A stretch of 64,000 nucleotides of DNA from Salinimicrobium sp035607535 (lineage in GTDB: Bacteria > Bacteroidota > Bacteroidia > Flavobacteriales > Flavobacteriaceae). Below, one piece after another: positions 25,991 to 34,236 of the stretch; the stretch's first letter is position 1; the number at the start of each line of letters is the position of its first letter. The stretch lies in the NCBI RefSeq assembly GCF_035607535.1, contig NZ_JAYDZX010000001.1, positions 372,001-436,000 of the forward strand, read 5' to 3'. A program made the translations under genes and the position numbers. The notes below the pieces were generated by a model. That model did no database searches and was not told the origin of the DNA. It worked only from the letters and a program-made list of their open reading frames with translations.

Positions 25991-27130
25991 ATGATGCGTA
26001 AAATTTTATTAGCCGGGGTTGTTGCTCTTCTGGCTGCCTGTGAAGGCGAAAATGAAGGATATAGAATAAGTGGAACAGTTCAAAATGCTCCAGATGGGCA
26101 GAAAATAATTGTTTCTGAATTAAATGAAAGTAACACTCAGGCAATACATATAGATACCGCAACTGTACAGGATGGAAAATTCGAACTTGATCTTCCTGAA
26201 AAGGATAAACCAACCATCAGTTTTCTTACCGTAGAAGGAACCCGCGGAAATGTGGTTTATATAGCTGATAATACTCCTATTAATTTCACTGTTTATCCCG
26301 ATAGCATCTATACTTCAGAAATCTCCGGCGGTGAGGATAACAAGGTGCTAACTGCATACCTTCAGAATGTGAGGAAGGTGAGTAAGAAAATGAATGAGAA
26401 TAGAAGCTCGATGAGAGAGGCTATGTTGAACAGGGACTCTGCTAATCTGGAAGATCTTCAGGCTTTTCAGCAACAGGTTTTCGATGAAGACAAGCAGGTT
26501 AAAGTGGAATTAATTGAATCCAATCCCAACTCCATTGTTTCTGTTATGATCCTACAGGATATGCTGAATTCTTCAGCTTATTCTTCTTCAGAATTATTGG
26601 CTTTATATGAGCAGCTTGGAGAAAAAATAAAAGAATCTTCCCTGGCAAAAATGGTAAAAACCAGCCTTGATAAACTGAGCAAGACAGATATTGGCAGTAT
26701 TGCACCACAGTTTAGTGCCCCAACGCCAGAAGGGAATGAGCTTGCCTTAAATGAAGTCTTAGGAAAAGTGACTCTGGTAGATTTTTGGGCCTCCTGGTGC
26801 AAACCTTGTAGAGTGGAGAACCCAAACATCGTGAACGTATACAACAAGTACCACGATAAAGGCTTTAATATCATCCAGGTGTCGCTGGATCGACCTGGCC
26901 AGAAAGAAAGATGGTTGCAGGCTATTGAAGATGACAACCTGGGCCAATGGAACCACGTTTCCAACCTTATGTTCTGGCAGGATCCCGTTGCGGTCGAATA
27001 TGGCGTTCGTGCTATCCCGGCAGCTTTCCTGCTTGATGAAGATGGAAGGATCATTGGAAAAGATCTAAGAGGTGATGCTCTTGGAGAAAAGGTTGCAGAA
27101 GTTTTGGACGGAAACTCTGCACAAGACTAA
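25991..27130 (+). CDS. TlpA-like thioredoxin lipoprotein with DUF4369 N-terminus
   Basis: A 379-residue exported protein. A lipobox LLAAC at about residue 17 gives an SPII lipoprotein. Residues 22-120 (RISGTVQNAPDGQKIIVSEL) are a DUF4369-type beta domain. Residues about 238-370 are a TlpA/ResA-like thioredoxin: APQFSAPTPEGNELALNEVL, the active site WASWCKPC (two cysteines present) and the cis-Pro loop AIPAAFLLDEDG. It should reduce or shuffle disulfides of envelope proteins. The first two codons are both ATG, so the start may be 25991 or 25994. It is transcribed alone and ended by a terminator. Confidence 0.9.
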   Translation: MMRKILLAGVVALLAACEGENEGYRISGTVQNAPDGQKIIVSELNESNTQAIHIDTATVQDGKFELDLPEKDKPTISFLTVEGTRGNVVYIADNTPINFTVYPDSIYTSEISGGEDNKVLTAYLQNVRKVSKKMNENRSSMREAMLNRDSANLEDLQAFQQQVFDEDKQVKVELIESNPNSIVSVMILQDMLNSSAYSSSELLALYEQLGEKIKESSLAKMVKTSLDKLSKTDIGSIAPQFSAPTPEGNELALNEVLGKVTLVDFWASWCKPCRVENPNIVNVYNKYHDKGFNIIQVSLDRPGQKERWLQAIEDDNLGQWNHVSNLMFWQDPVAVEYGVRAIPAAFLLDEDGRIIGKDLRGDALGEKVAEVLDGNSAQD

Positions 27131-27150
27131 AATCGAAACATCAGGAATAG

Positions 27151-27177
27151 AAAAGGGTGCCGTTCGCACCCTTTTTT
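27151..27177 (+). terminator. Intrinsic terminator after the TlpA-like gene
   Basis: Stem AAAAGGGTGC (27151-27160) / GCACCCTTTT (27166-27175), loop CGTTC, followed by a T run. It starts 21 bases after the stop codon. Confidence 0.88.
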
Positions 27178-27194
27178 GTTGTAAAGACAATCTG

Positions 27195-27869
27195 CTAATT
27201 CAGCAGAAATTCTACATTCACCTTTACAGTTATTTCCATTTCTCCGGGAGCTATAGTTTGCTCCTCAGCACTATCCGATTTCATTTCCATTACGCGATAC
27301 ACCGGCTGATAATGGTCTGTCTGTACTTCCGAAATCCGAATGGCTTTCCCTGCACTCTGTCCCAGGGCCCGGGCATATTCTTCAGCTTTCATTTTTGCAT
27401 TCAAAACTGCCTTTTTTCGAGCCTCAGACTGTAAAGCTTCTTTCTTGGAAGTCTGAAACTGAACCCCGTCAATCCTGTTCAATCCCGAACTTAAAAGGCC
27501 AGACATAATCTTTTCGTAATCTTTAAGATTGGTAAGTTGAATAGATATTGCCTGATTTGCAGAATACATGGTGTCCTGTGTATTATAATTGACTTCTTTG
27601 TTGAGACGGATGTATTCAGTCTGAATATTTTTAGCTGCTACTCCTTCACTTCGAAGGTATTTGATGATCCTGTTGACCACTTCATCATTCTTCCGCTTAA
27701 CTTCTGCAGGTGTTTTACCAGTATGTTCAACCCTTGAATTGATGAGCACCTTATCTGGTACTACACTCATTGTTCCGGTTCCCATGACAGAAATTGAGGG
27801 TTCAGGCTTTTCCTGAGCAAAGCTCATGATACCTGTCAAAAATGCGATTAATAAGAGAAATTTTTTCAT
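27195..27869 (-). CDS. SIMPL-domain (DUF541) secreted protein
   Basis: About 224 residues from the start MKKFLLLIAFLTGIMSFAQ, which is a clean SPI signal with cleavage after FAQ; an upstream ATG at 27911 would put 14 residues before the signal and is rejected. The mature part is a SIMPL domain: ISVMGTGTMSVVPDKVLINSRVEHTGKTPAEVKRKND, IQTEYIRLNKEV, and ARKKAVLNAKMKAEEYARALGQSAGKAIRISEVQ. The family is periplasmic, with oxidative-stress or signalling roles proposed elsewhere, and no enzymatic residues are known. It follows the rhomboid gene by 44 bases on the same strand. Confidence 0.88.
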   Translation of the reverse strand: MKKFLLLIAFLTGIMSFAQEKPEPSISVMGTGTMSVVPDKVLINSRVEHTGKTPAEVKRKNDEVVNRIIKYLRSEGVAAKNIQTEYIRLNKEVNYNTQDTMYSANQAISIQLTNLKDYEKIMSGLLSSGLNRIDGVQFQTSKKEALQSEARKKAVLNAKMKAEEYARALGQSAGKAIRISEVQTDHYQPVYRVMEMKSDSAEEQTIAPGEMEITVKVNVEFLLN

Positions 27870-27913
27870 ACTTGAAATTGGTTTTACTGGGATGTTCAAT
27901 TTCAATGCCATTG

Positions 27914-28564
27914 TCAGATTTTCCCGGTTTTTTGTAGGAAAAACAGTAAAACTATGGGAACAGCAAGCAGTATCACCATAAATAAACTAGTGGCAAATAA
28001 CTGAGGAACAAGGATCAAGGTAAAGATATAACCTCCCACTGCTCCTCCAAAATGTGCATCGTGACCTATATTACCAATTCTGTTTTTCATTCCGTATATG
28101 GAGTACAGCATATAACCAATTCCAAACACATAAGCAGGGATAGGAATAGGAATAAAGAACATATAAAGGCTCATATCCGGATAAAGTAGAATGGCGGCAT
28201 AAATAACTCCGGAAACAGCTCCACTTGCTCCTACGGCATTATAATGATATTCGTCCTTGTGAAAGTAATACGAAAGCAAATTTCCCAGTAAAAGACTGAT
28301 CAAATAGATCAACAAAAAACTGATGCTCCCGAGAGAGGCGATGACAACATCGGCGAAAAAGTACAATGTAAGCATGTTTAAAAAGAGATGTGCCGTGTCT
28401 ACATGCAAGAACCCTGAAGAAATGATTCTAAGTTTCTCTCCTCTTTTAACCGCTGCCGAATTGAATTTATACTTTTCAAAGAAGGCACGGTCATTAAATC
28501 CTTTAAAAGAAATAACTACGTTGACTCCAATAATGATCAATGTGACGACATCCAGATCTCCCAT
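27914..28564 (-). CDS. Rhomboid-family intramembrane serine protease
   Basis: A 216-residue six-segment membrane protein. Seen: the catalytic serine in VGASGAVSG (S114), the histidine in AHFGGAVGG (H171), and HLFLNMLTLYFF with the oxyanion-type asparagine (N63). The short N-terminus lacks a sensor domain. It should cut transmembrane substrates in the inner membrane. The start ATG lies 55 bases from the divergent acyltransferase start, so the two share a short intergenic region. Confidence 0.9.
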   Translation of the reverse strand: MGDLDVVTLIIIGVNVVISFKGFNDRAFFEKYKFNSAAVKRGEKLRIISSGFLHVDTAHLFLNMLTLYFFADVVIASLGSISFLLIYLISLLLGNLLSYYFHKDEYHYNAVGASGAVSGVIYAAILLYPDMSLYMFFIPIPIPAYVFGIGYMLYSIYGMKNRIGNIGHDAHFGGAVGGYIFTLILVPQLFATSLFMVILLAVPIVLLFFLQKTGKI

Positions 28565-28619
28565 AAATGCTAAAATTAAAGTGCCAAATATACCATATAT
28601 TTGCCTAAATCACTTTTCA

Positions 28620-29528
28620 ATGCAGCGACTGGTTTTCTGGCTGGCCTACCCGTTTTTATGGCTTATTTCAATTCTTCCCTTTAGTCTGTTTTATCTGTTT
28701 TCGGACCTCGTATTTTTTATAGTTTTTTACGTGGCCAGGTATAGAAGATCCACCGTCTTAGAAAACTTGGAACTGGTATTTCCTGAAAAGTCTGTAAAAG
28801 AGCTTAAAAAGATTCGCAGAAAGTTTTACCGGCACATGGTCGACATGTTTCTGGAAATGATCAAAAGTATTTCCATTTCAAATGAAGAATTAAAAAAACG
28901 TTTTGCTTTTACCAATGTGGAAGAGATTCAGAAGATAAGGGAGATGGACAAAAGCATTCTCCTTGCCTGTGGTCATTATGCCAGCTATGAGTGGATGAAT
29001 GCGCTTCAATTGTACGGCCTGGATTACAGAGGATTTGGGGTTTATAAAAAGGTGAAAAACCGGTATTTTGATCAAATGGCGAAGGATATTAGGGGACGGT
29101 ATGACGGAGAGCTAATTCCTACGACCAAAGCCACCAAGACCATTACTTTTAACGAGACGCAGGGGATTCGGGGTGTTTATGCTATGATAGCTGATCAGTC
29201 GCCAAAACTGTCTCGCTCAAAAGCCTGGACCAGGTTTATGGGAATTGAAGTTCCGGTTTTTATGGGACTGGAACAACTTTCCCGCTCCCTGGACATGGTT
29301 GTTGTATACCTGCATGTCAAAAAAGTAAAAAGAGGCTACTATGTAGCCTCTTTTAAAACTATTTCATACGAACCCGCACAAGAACGGGAATACTTTATCA
29401 CCCGTAAGTACTTTGAATATCTAGAGAACCAGATAAGAGAAGAACCAGAGTATTACCTGTGGACCCACAAAAGATGGAAACACAGAAATGCTCCTATTCC
29501 CGAACAAGCTGTCCTCATCAAAGATTAG
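28620..29528 (+). CDS. Lipid A biosynthesis lauroyl/myristoyl acyltransferase (LpxL/HtrB family)
   Basis: A 302-residue acyltransferase adding a secondary acyl chain to lipid A at the inner membrane. The start chosen is MQRLVFWLAYPFLWLISILP; a longer frame from 28323 runs through the rhomboid gene and is rejected. Seen: an N-terminal membrane anchor (about 1-40), YRRSTVLENLELVFPEKS, the catalytic H-x4-E box GHYASYEW, and MIADQSPKL followed by RFMGIEVPVFMG. The 3' end overlaps glmM by 11 bases, tail to tail. Confidence 0.9.
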   Translation: MQRLVFWLAYPFLWLISILPFSLFYLFSDLVFFIVFYVARYRRSTVLENLELVFPEKSVKELKKIRRKFYRHMVDMFLEMIKSISISNEELKKRFAFTNVEEIQKIREMDKSILLACGHYASYEWMNALQLYGLDYRGFGVYKKVKNRYFDQMAKDIRGRYDGELIPTTKATKTITFNETQGIRGVYAMIADQSPKLSRSKAWTRFMGIEVPVFMGLEQLSRSLDMVVVYLHVKKVKRGYYVASFKTISYEPAQEREYFITRKYFEYLENQIREEPEYYLWTHKRWKHRNAPIPEQAVLIKD

Positions 29529-30906
29529 CAATCGCTCTTATCTCCTCCATCATTTTCCCCGCAATCTCATCTGCCTTCTCCTGACTTTTCGCTTCGGTAT
29601 AGATCCTGATTATAGGTTCTGTGTTCGACTTGCGCAGGTGAACCCAATGTTCTGCAAAATCGATCTTAACCCCATCAATGGTACTTACTTCCTCTCCCGA
29701 ATATTTCTGTTGTATCTCCAGTAAGATCCCATCTACATCAAGATCTGGCGTCAGTTCAATTTTATTTTTACTCATGAAATAAGCCGGATAGGATTTCCGC
29801 AGCTCTGAAACCTTGACTTTCTTTTCTGCCAAAAAGGTTAAAAAGAGGGCAATTCCAACAAGGCTGTCCCGCCCGTAATGAAGTTCGGGATAAATAATTC
29901 CACCGTTTCCTTCACCTCCAATAACTGCATTGTTCTTTTTCATTAATTCCACCACGTTCACTTCTCCAACAGCACTGGCTTCATAATTGCCTCCGTACTT
30001 CTCGGTCACATCTCTCAGAGCCCGGGAAGAAGAAAGATTACTAACAGTATTTCCCGGCGTTTTGCTCAGCACATAATCAGCACAGGCTACAAGGGTATAT
30101 TCTTCTCCAAACATCTCTCCATCTTCACTAATGAATGCCAGTCTGTCGACATCAGGATCCACAACAATTCCAAGATTTGCTTTTTCCTTTTTTACTAGAT
30201 CACAGATCTCGGTAAGGTGCTCCTTAAGAGGTTCCGGGTTGTGAGGAAAATGTCCTGTAGGTTCACAATACAATTCTTTCACCTTTACTCCTAATCTTTT
30301 AAGCAATTTCGGAACTGCTATTCCTCCTGTCGAATTCACACCGTCGACAGCTACTATAAAGCCGGCTTCCGCAATTTTTTTCGCATCCACTAAAGGCAGC
30401 AAAACCACTTCTTCAATATGAGTGTCAATGTAATGATCTACAACGGTAATTTTTCCAAGCTCATCAACAGCTGCAAACGAAAAGTCTGCTTTTTCAGCCA
30501 TCTTAAGGATCTCCGCCCCCTCATCACCGCTAAGGAATTCTCCTTTATGATTAAGAAGTTTCAGGGCATTCCATTGTTTGGGATTGTGACTTGCAGTGAG
30601 GATGATGCCGCCATCAGCCTTTTCCATTGGTACTGCCACTTCTACAGTTGGAGTTGTAGAAAGATCGAGATCGATTACATCAATTCCAAGACCAACCAGG
30701 GTATTCATGACGAGCTGTTGGATCATGGGTCCGGAGATACGGGCATCGCGGCCAACCACCACTTTAGTTTTCTTGCCCGGCTGACTATTTTTAAGCCAAC
30801 TTCCATAGGCTGCTGCAAATTTTACTGCATCAATCGGGGTAAGATTATCTGAGGGCTGTCCCCCAATGGTTCCGCGAATTCCTGATATACTTTTTATTAG
30901 TGTCAT
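29518..30906 (-). CDS. glmM: Phosphoglucosamine mutase
   Basis: A 462-residue alpha-D-phosphohexomutase that converts glucosamine-6-phosphate to glucosamine-1-phosphate for UDP-GlcNAc. Seen: SISGIRGTIGG (6-16), the phosphoserine loop TASHNPKQWNA (S106), the metal loop DPDVDRLAF, GEGNGGIIYPELHYGRDS, and the phosphate-binding RKSNTEPIIRIY at the end. UDP-GlcNAc feeds peptidoglycan, lipid A and the LegB/WbpP-type genes of the polysaccharide region. The archaeal/Bacteroidetes-type phosphomutase has the same layout, so strict substrate specificity is inferred. Confidence 0.9.
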   Translation of the reverse strand: MTLIKSISGIRGTIGGQPSDNLTPIDAVKFAAAYGSWLKNSQPGKKTKVVVGRDARISGPMIQQLVMNTLVGLGIDVIDLDLSTTPTVEVAVPMEKADGGIILTASHNPKQWNALKLLNHKGEFLSGDEGAEILKMAEKADFSFAAVDELGKITVVDHYIDTHIEEVVLLPLVDAKKIAEAGFIVAVDGVNSTGGIAVPKLLKRLGVKVKELYCEPTGHFPHNPEPLKEHLTEICDLVKKEKANLGIVVDPDVDRLAFISEDGEMFGEEYTLVACADYVLSKTPGNTVSNLSSSRALRDVTEKYGGNYEASAVGEVNVVELMKKNNAVIGGEGNGGIIYPELHYGRDSLVGIALFLTFLAEKKVKVSELRKSYPAYFMSKNKIELTPDLDVDGILLEIQQKYSGEEVSTIDGVKIDFAEHWVHLRKSNTEPIIRIYTEAKSQEKADEIAGKMMEEIRAIANL

Positions 30907-31067
30907 AAGATTAATTTCTAATACTTGTCAAAAATGTCATTTTAAGGACCTGTCTTCTGCGGAAGTTAATCTGCAGAAATTACAGGGCCGCACAAAGATA
31001 CGGTCCTTCTGCAGCAGACCCAAACCTTAACAAAATTTAAACACCCGGATTTTTTACCTTAGCCTTA

Positions 31068-31658
31068 ATGAATTTTCTTGCCCATATATACCTCTCCGGA
31101 AATAATGAAGATATCATCCTCGGCAATTTTATAGCCGATTCTATTAAAGGAAGAAAATATCTGAAATACCCTCCTTCAGTTCAAAAAGGAATCATACTGC
31201 ACCGCGCTATTGACACTTACACAGATTCCCACCCGATTGTTAGGACCAGTGCTTCTAAATTGTACAAGAACTATAGCCATTACAGCGGAGTAATAGTAGA
31301 CATTTACTATGATCATTTCCTTGCTTCTAACTGGCAAGATTATTCTGAAGTCCCTCTGGAAAATTTTGTAGCTGAATTTTATAAACTACTCCAAAGAAAA
31401 TTTGACTTACTACCGGCGCCCATTCAAGGCTTTTTGCCTTACATGGTATCCGAAAACTGGCTGCTTAGGTACGCAAGTATTGAGGGAATAAGTCGAATTC
31501 TTTATCAAATGAATTTGCGTACAAAGAATATTGTACAAATGGACAAGGCGGTTAACGACCTGCAAGAGCATTATAAAGAATTTGAAGAGGAGTTCAGATC
31601 ATTTTTTCCAGAACTGCATAAATATTCAGATGAGAAGCTAAGAATCCTCCTGGACTAG
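31068..31658 (+). CDS. Acyl carrier protein phosphodiesterase (AcpH-like)
   Basis: A 196-residue AcpH-family protein that would remove 4'-phosphopantetheine from holo-ACP. Seen: MNFLAHIYLSGNNEDIILGNFIADSIKG, then GIILHRAIDTYTDSHPIV and IVDIYYDHFLASNW, the His/Asp pattern of the HD-like metal site. Family members may act on other substrates. The upstream TACCTTAG at 31055-31062 is one base off a -7 box. Confidence 0.87.
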   Translation: MNFLAHIYLSGNNEDIILGNFIADSIKGRKYLKYPPSVQKGIILHRAIDTYTDSHPIVRTSASKLYKNYSHYSGVIVDIYYDHFLASNWQDYSEVPLENFVAEFYKLLQRKFDLLPAPIQGFLPYMVSENWLLRYASIEGISRILYQMNLRTKNIVQMDKAVNDLQEHYKEFEEEFRSFFPELHKYSDEKLRILLD

Positions 31659-31818
31659 ATTTTTTCTTTTTTCCCTGAGTTGAACGGGCCAATCTTTCTT
31701 AAGAAAATCATAATTGGGGAAATCTACAATCCTCTCTACAATTATTGTAGAAAATTGCCACACAATTCTTAAATAATTCCTAACACGAAGAATCCTGGTC
31801 TGTTTAAAAAGCATAAAA

Positions 31819-31842
31819 AAACCCGGCGGGGCAGCCGGGTTT
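31819..31842 (-). terminator. Intrinsic terminator downstream of the astacin gene
   Basis: Stem AAACCCGGC (31819-31827) / GCCGGGTTT (31834-31842), with seven T's after the stem on the minus strand. It lies 19 bases beyond the protease stop. Confidence 0.9.
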
Positions 31843-31860
31843 ATCTTTAGTAGAATATGG

Positions 31861-32925
31861 TTACTTATAGAACCAGTAACCTCCTCGGTTGAAGACTTCC
31901 AACCAACCATAATTACGGTTATAATAATACCAGGTATCATTATTTCTGAGAAGATAAACTCCATATACAACATACATTTCTCCATTTACATAAGTTTCTT
32001 CCGGAGTAGTTGTGGTAGTATTTCCTCCAGATGTATAAGGATACATGTTATTAATACCTGTTTTGTCTCCCGTAGAAAGTGCAGAGCGTTGAACAGAGAA
32101 AGTACTTCCATCCTTTTTCACAATGGTAGGTTTACCGTTACTTGAAAAAGAATAGGGTCCGTACATCATTATAGAGCCAAAGTCTAAAGAACTTGTATAT
32201 TCATCACCATCCATTCCCTGCTGAGTGTAGGTGTGGAAGTTATGTTCTCTTCCGCTTTGAATATTTCCATAATTAATGGTAATATAGTTCTCTCTATCTA
32301 TTCTACTTTGCTCATGCCATAAACCTATAGCGTGACCTATCTCGTGGATGGTATTACCTGTTGAACATGATGAAGACAGGGTAATATTCTGTCTACCGCC
32401 TACCATTCCAACATAAGAAGAACATCCGGAACCGGTAACAAAGTAAATGTAATTGGATTCATTAGTTCGTTCTACGAAGTCCAGATTCGTATTGGCTTCC
32501 CAGTGTTTTATAGCATCATATACACGGGTTTTATTGTCAAGGGAACTTTCAATAGAATAATACACCGTGTTATTTGTCCATCTCCCGGAGGTACGGCCTA
32601 CACTTTTATTAGCAGGTATTTCTTCATCTTTATCAAATACCACCTCTACTTCCTCATGGCTAACCATGTCCGGTGGCAAGAGGATATCTCCCTGATAAAT
32701 ATAGTCTCCATTTATCTGCTCAACAGGCAGTTGTTGACCTGCAAAATAAACTTCGGTAACTGAACCGGGATTAGGATAAGCTACTTCCGTAGCATCTTCA
32801 AGTGATACAGTCTCAACAGTAGGATCTGTTCCTTCAGTGACTTCCATATCTTCAGGCACATCCTTTGAACAAGAGGCCAATAAAGCTAAGGCCGGTAGTA
32901 AAATTTGAAATCTTAATCTTCTCAT
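31861..32925 (-). CDS. Astacin-family (M12A) metalloprotease lipoprotein
   Basis: A 354-residue secreted zinc protease. Lipobox LLASC (C19). Residues 20-110 look like a propeptide. The catalytic domain starts near 115 (GRWTNNTVYYSI) and carries HEIGHAIGLWHE (194-205: H194, H198, H204 as zinc ligands, E195 as base) and the Met-turn SIMMYG with the astacin tyrosine Y255. Six cysteine-type pairing is sparse. After the domain a Thr-rich linker (GGNTTTTTPEE) joins a short C-terminal module of about 45 residues rich in Tyr, Trp and Asn (VYGVYLLRNNDTWYYYNRNY) that I do not recognise and that may bind carbohydrate or protein. It is similar to flavastacin in class. Confidence 0.92.
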   Translation of the reverse strand: MRRLRFQILLPALALLASCSKDVPEDMEVTEGTDPTVETVSLEDATEVAYPNPGSVTEVYFAGQQLPVEQINGDYIYQGDILLPPDMVSHEEVEVVFDKDEEIPANKSVGRTSGRWTNNTVYYSIESSLDNKTRVYDAIKHWEANTNLDFVERTNESNYIYFVTGSGCSSYVGMVGGRQNITLSSSCSTGNTIHEIGHAIGLWHEQSRIDRENYITINYGNIQSGREHNFHTYTQQGMDGDEYTSSLDFGSIMMYGPYSFSSNGKPTIVKKDGSTFSVQRSALSTGDKTGINNMYPYTSGGNTTTTTPEETYVNGEMYVVYGVYLLRNNDTWYYYNRNYGWLEVFNRGGYWFYK

Positions 32926-33440
32926 AAGTAGGTTTTTATGGGTTTTAATTTTAGTAGCCTTGGGGTCTACAGTATAAAATGTATTTTTAGTAGTTTCGAT
33001 GGCGTTAAAATTTTTGAGTTGATATAGGTTTTAAAACTAAAAAAATTCTTAAAAAATTTTTCTGTTGTTACTCATGTAATAACTATGCCAAAGTTGTTTT
33101 CCAGTTGATAATCTTGATTGGGTTTGGGTAATGTACGGTGCTTTCTGGTTCGTTTATGTTATTTTTGAGATTAAACAATTCAGTTCTCGTTCTCTAAAAT
33201 AGAAGACGACGTAAAAATATAAATTAATAATATTTTAATAGGATTTAATTAAACTTTAACATTCTGATTGTCAGAACCTGTAGGAAATTTCATCAGCAGG
33301 TATTACAAGACATATTTGACTGAAATTTTAAACGGACAAGTATCATGAAAAAATCAAAGAGAGAGAAAAAGATGTAGAAAAAGGAAGATAGATTCTGAAG
33401 GTGTTATACCAGGTAATTAGGAGATAAACGAATAAGATCT
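32926..33440. other. AT-rich gap without a supported gene
   Basis: About 515 bases upstream of the astacin gene. Only very short frames occur. A TATTTTTG (33160-33167, plus strand) matches a -7 box but no gene follows it. The tract borders the IS200/IS605 remnants and is probably decayed DNA plus the protease's upstream region. Confidence 0.5.
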
Positions 33441-33449
33441 TTATCTTTC

Positions 33450-33600
33450 TCTCGCTAAATATCTTATCTACATTTGGGAGTAGAATGAAACAGCAATATT
33501 TTACTGAACAGACCAGATGGTAAAGAAAGAGACGTCATGGCTTTTGTAAAGATGATCATTAACTCCAGTCCAAAGATTACTTTTTTCGTGCAAGGCAAGT
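33450..33600 (-). pseudogene. IS200/IS605-type tnpA remnant, N-terminal fragment
   Basis: On the minus strand, after one frame change, this translates to HLYKSHDVSLF then LYHLVCSVKYCCFILLPNVDKIF, an N-terminal Y1-transposase-like start. It aligns base by base with the start of the longer remnant at 33686-34090 (shared CATCTTTA(T/C)AAAAGCC and the GGCAAG-flanked upstream part). No later transposase sequence follows, so it is a truncated copy. Confidence 0.55.
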
Positions 33601-33631
33601 AGGACTATTTATTTTCTTTGAGTAAATAATC

Positions 33632-33649
33632 CTCGGGGCAAACCCCGAG
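33632..33649 (-). mobile_element. Hairpin at the 3' end of the IS200/IS605 remnant
   Basis: CTCGGGG / CCCCGAG with a CAAA loop, 37 bases downstream of the remnant tnpA stop. IS200/IS605 elements end in a subterminal hairpin here, so this probably marks the former right end. Confidence 0.5.
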
Positions 33650-33685
33650 ACATTTGTTAGAATAAGTTCAGTTGTAAATCTTTTT

Positions 33686-34090
33686 TTAATCCTTCTCACT
33701 TCCTTGGTTTTTGACGTAGGCGGCGATTATTTTTTCATTGCTATGTCTTCCCACGGTATTGATGTAAAAGCCACTGCCCCCAAATGCACCTCCCCATAAT
33801 GCTCGCTTGACTCCAGGTGCCTGAGCAAAGATTTCTCTTGCTGGTATACTTTTTACTTTTCGAGCAATTTTCCTAGGGCTGTAGGTTGGAACACTTTGCA
33901 AAAGGAAATGAAAAATGTTCTTTATCAGAACCTATTTCAAGAAAACTAATTTCATATCTATCTTCTATTGCCAAAAAGTTTGCTTTAAAATTATATCTAC
34001 TTTGGGATTTAATACAAATCGACGATACTTTGTTGAGCAATCAAATGGTAAATGAATAACGAAACATAATGGCTTTTATAAAGATGCTTA
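33686..34090 (-). pseudogene. Decayed IS200/IS605 TnpA (Y1 HUH transposase)
   Basis: The minus strand encodes successive pieces of one TnpA in different frames: LYKSHYVSLFIYHLI, then CSTKYRRFVLNPKVDIILKQTF, then LAIEDRYEISFLEIGSDKEHF, then HFLLQSVPTYSPRKIARK to the end (WGGAFGGSGFYINTVGRHSNEK, a family C-terminus). The third-to-fourth join splits the HUH metal motif HFH by one extra T in a T run at about 33912-33917. At least three frameshifts make it non-functional. No tnpB is present. The only open frame that remains covers the last 71 codons. Confidence 0.8.
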
Positions 34091-34168
34091 CTTGGGCTCA
34101 CGCTCAAATATTACTATTTTTTGCATGCGAGGCAAGCCTTGGGTTATTTACCCCCTTAGAATAAAAAA

Positions 34169-34194
34169 CCGCCTCATTTTTGTAAATGAGACGG
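34169..34194 (-). terminator. Intrinsic terminator after the first tandem lipoprotein gene
   Basis: Stem CCGCCTCATTT (34169-34179) / AAATGAGACGG (34184-34194) with one mismatch, T run on the minus strand afterwards. It is 43 bases past the stop. Confidence 0.8.
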
Positions 34195-34236
34195 CTTCTA
34201 GTTTTAAATTGTAGTTTTTAACTACACTTTAATTAT

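Noticed and set aside
28323..28619. Upstream extension of the lipid A acyltransferase frame
   Set aside because: It is antisense to the rhomboid gene and gives no recognisable N-terminus; the family start is at 28620.
33344..33376. Tiny frame MKKSKREKKM
   Set aside because: Ten codons, no promoter nearby, inside decayed DNA.
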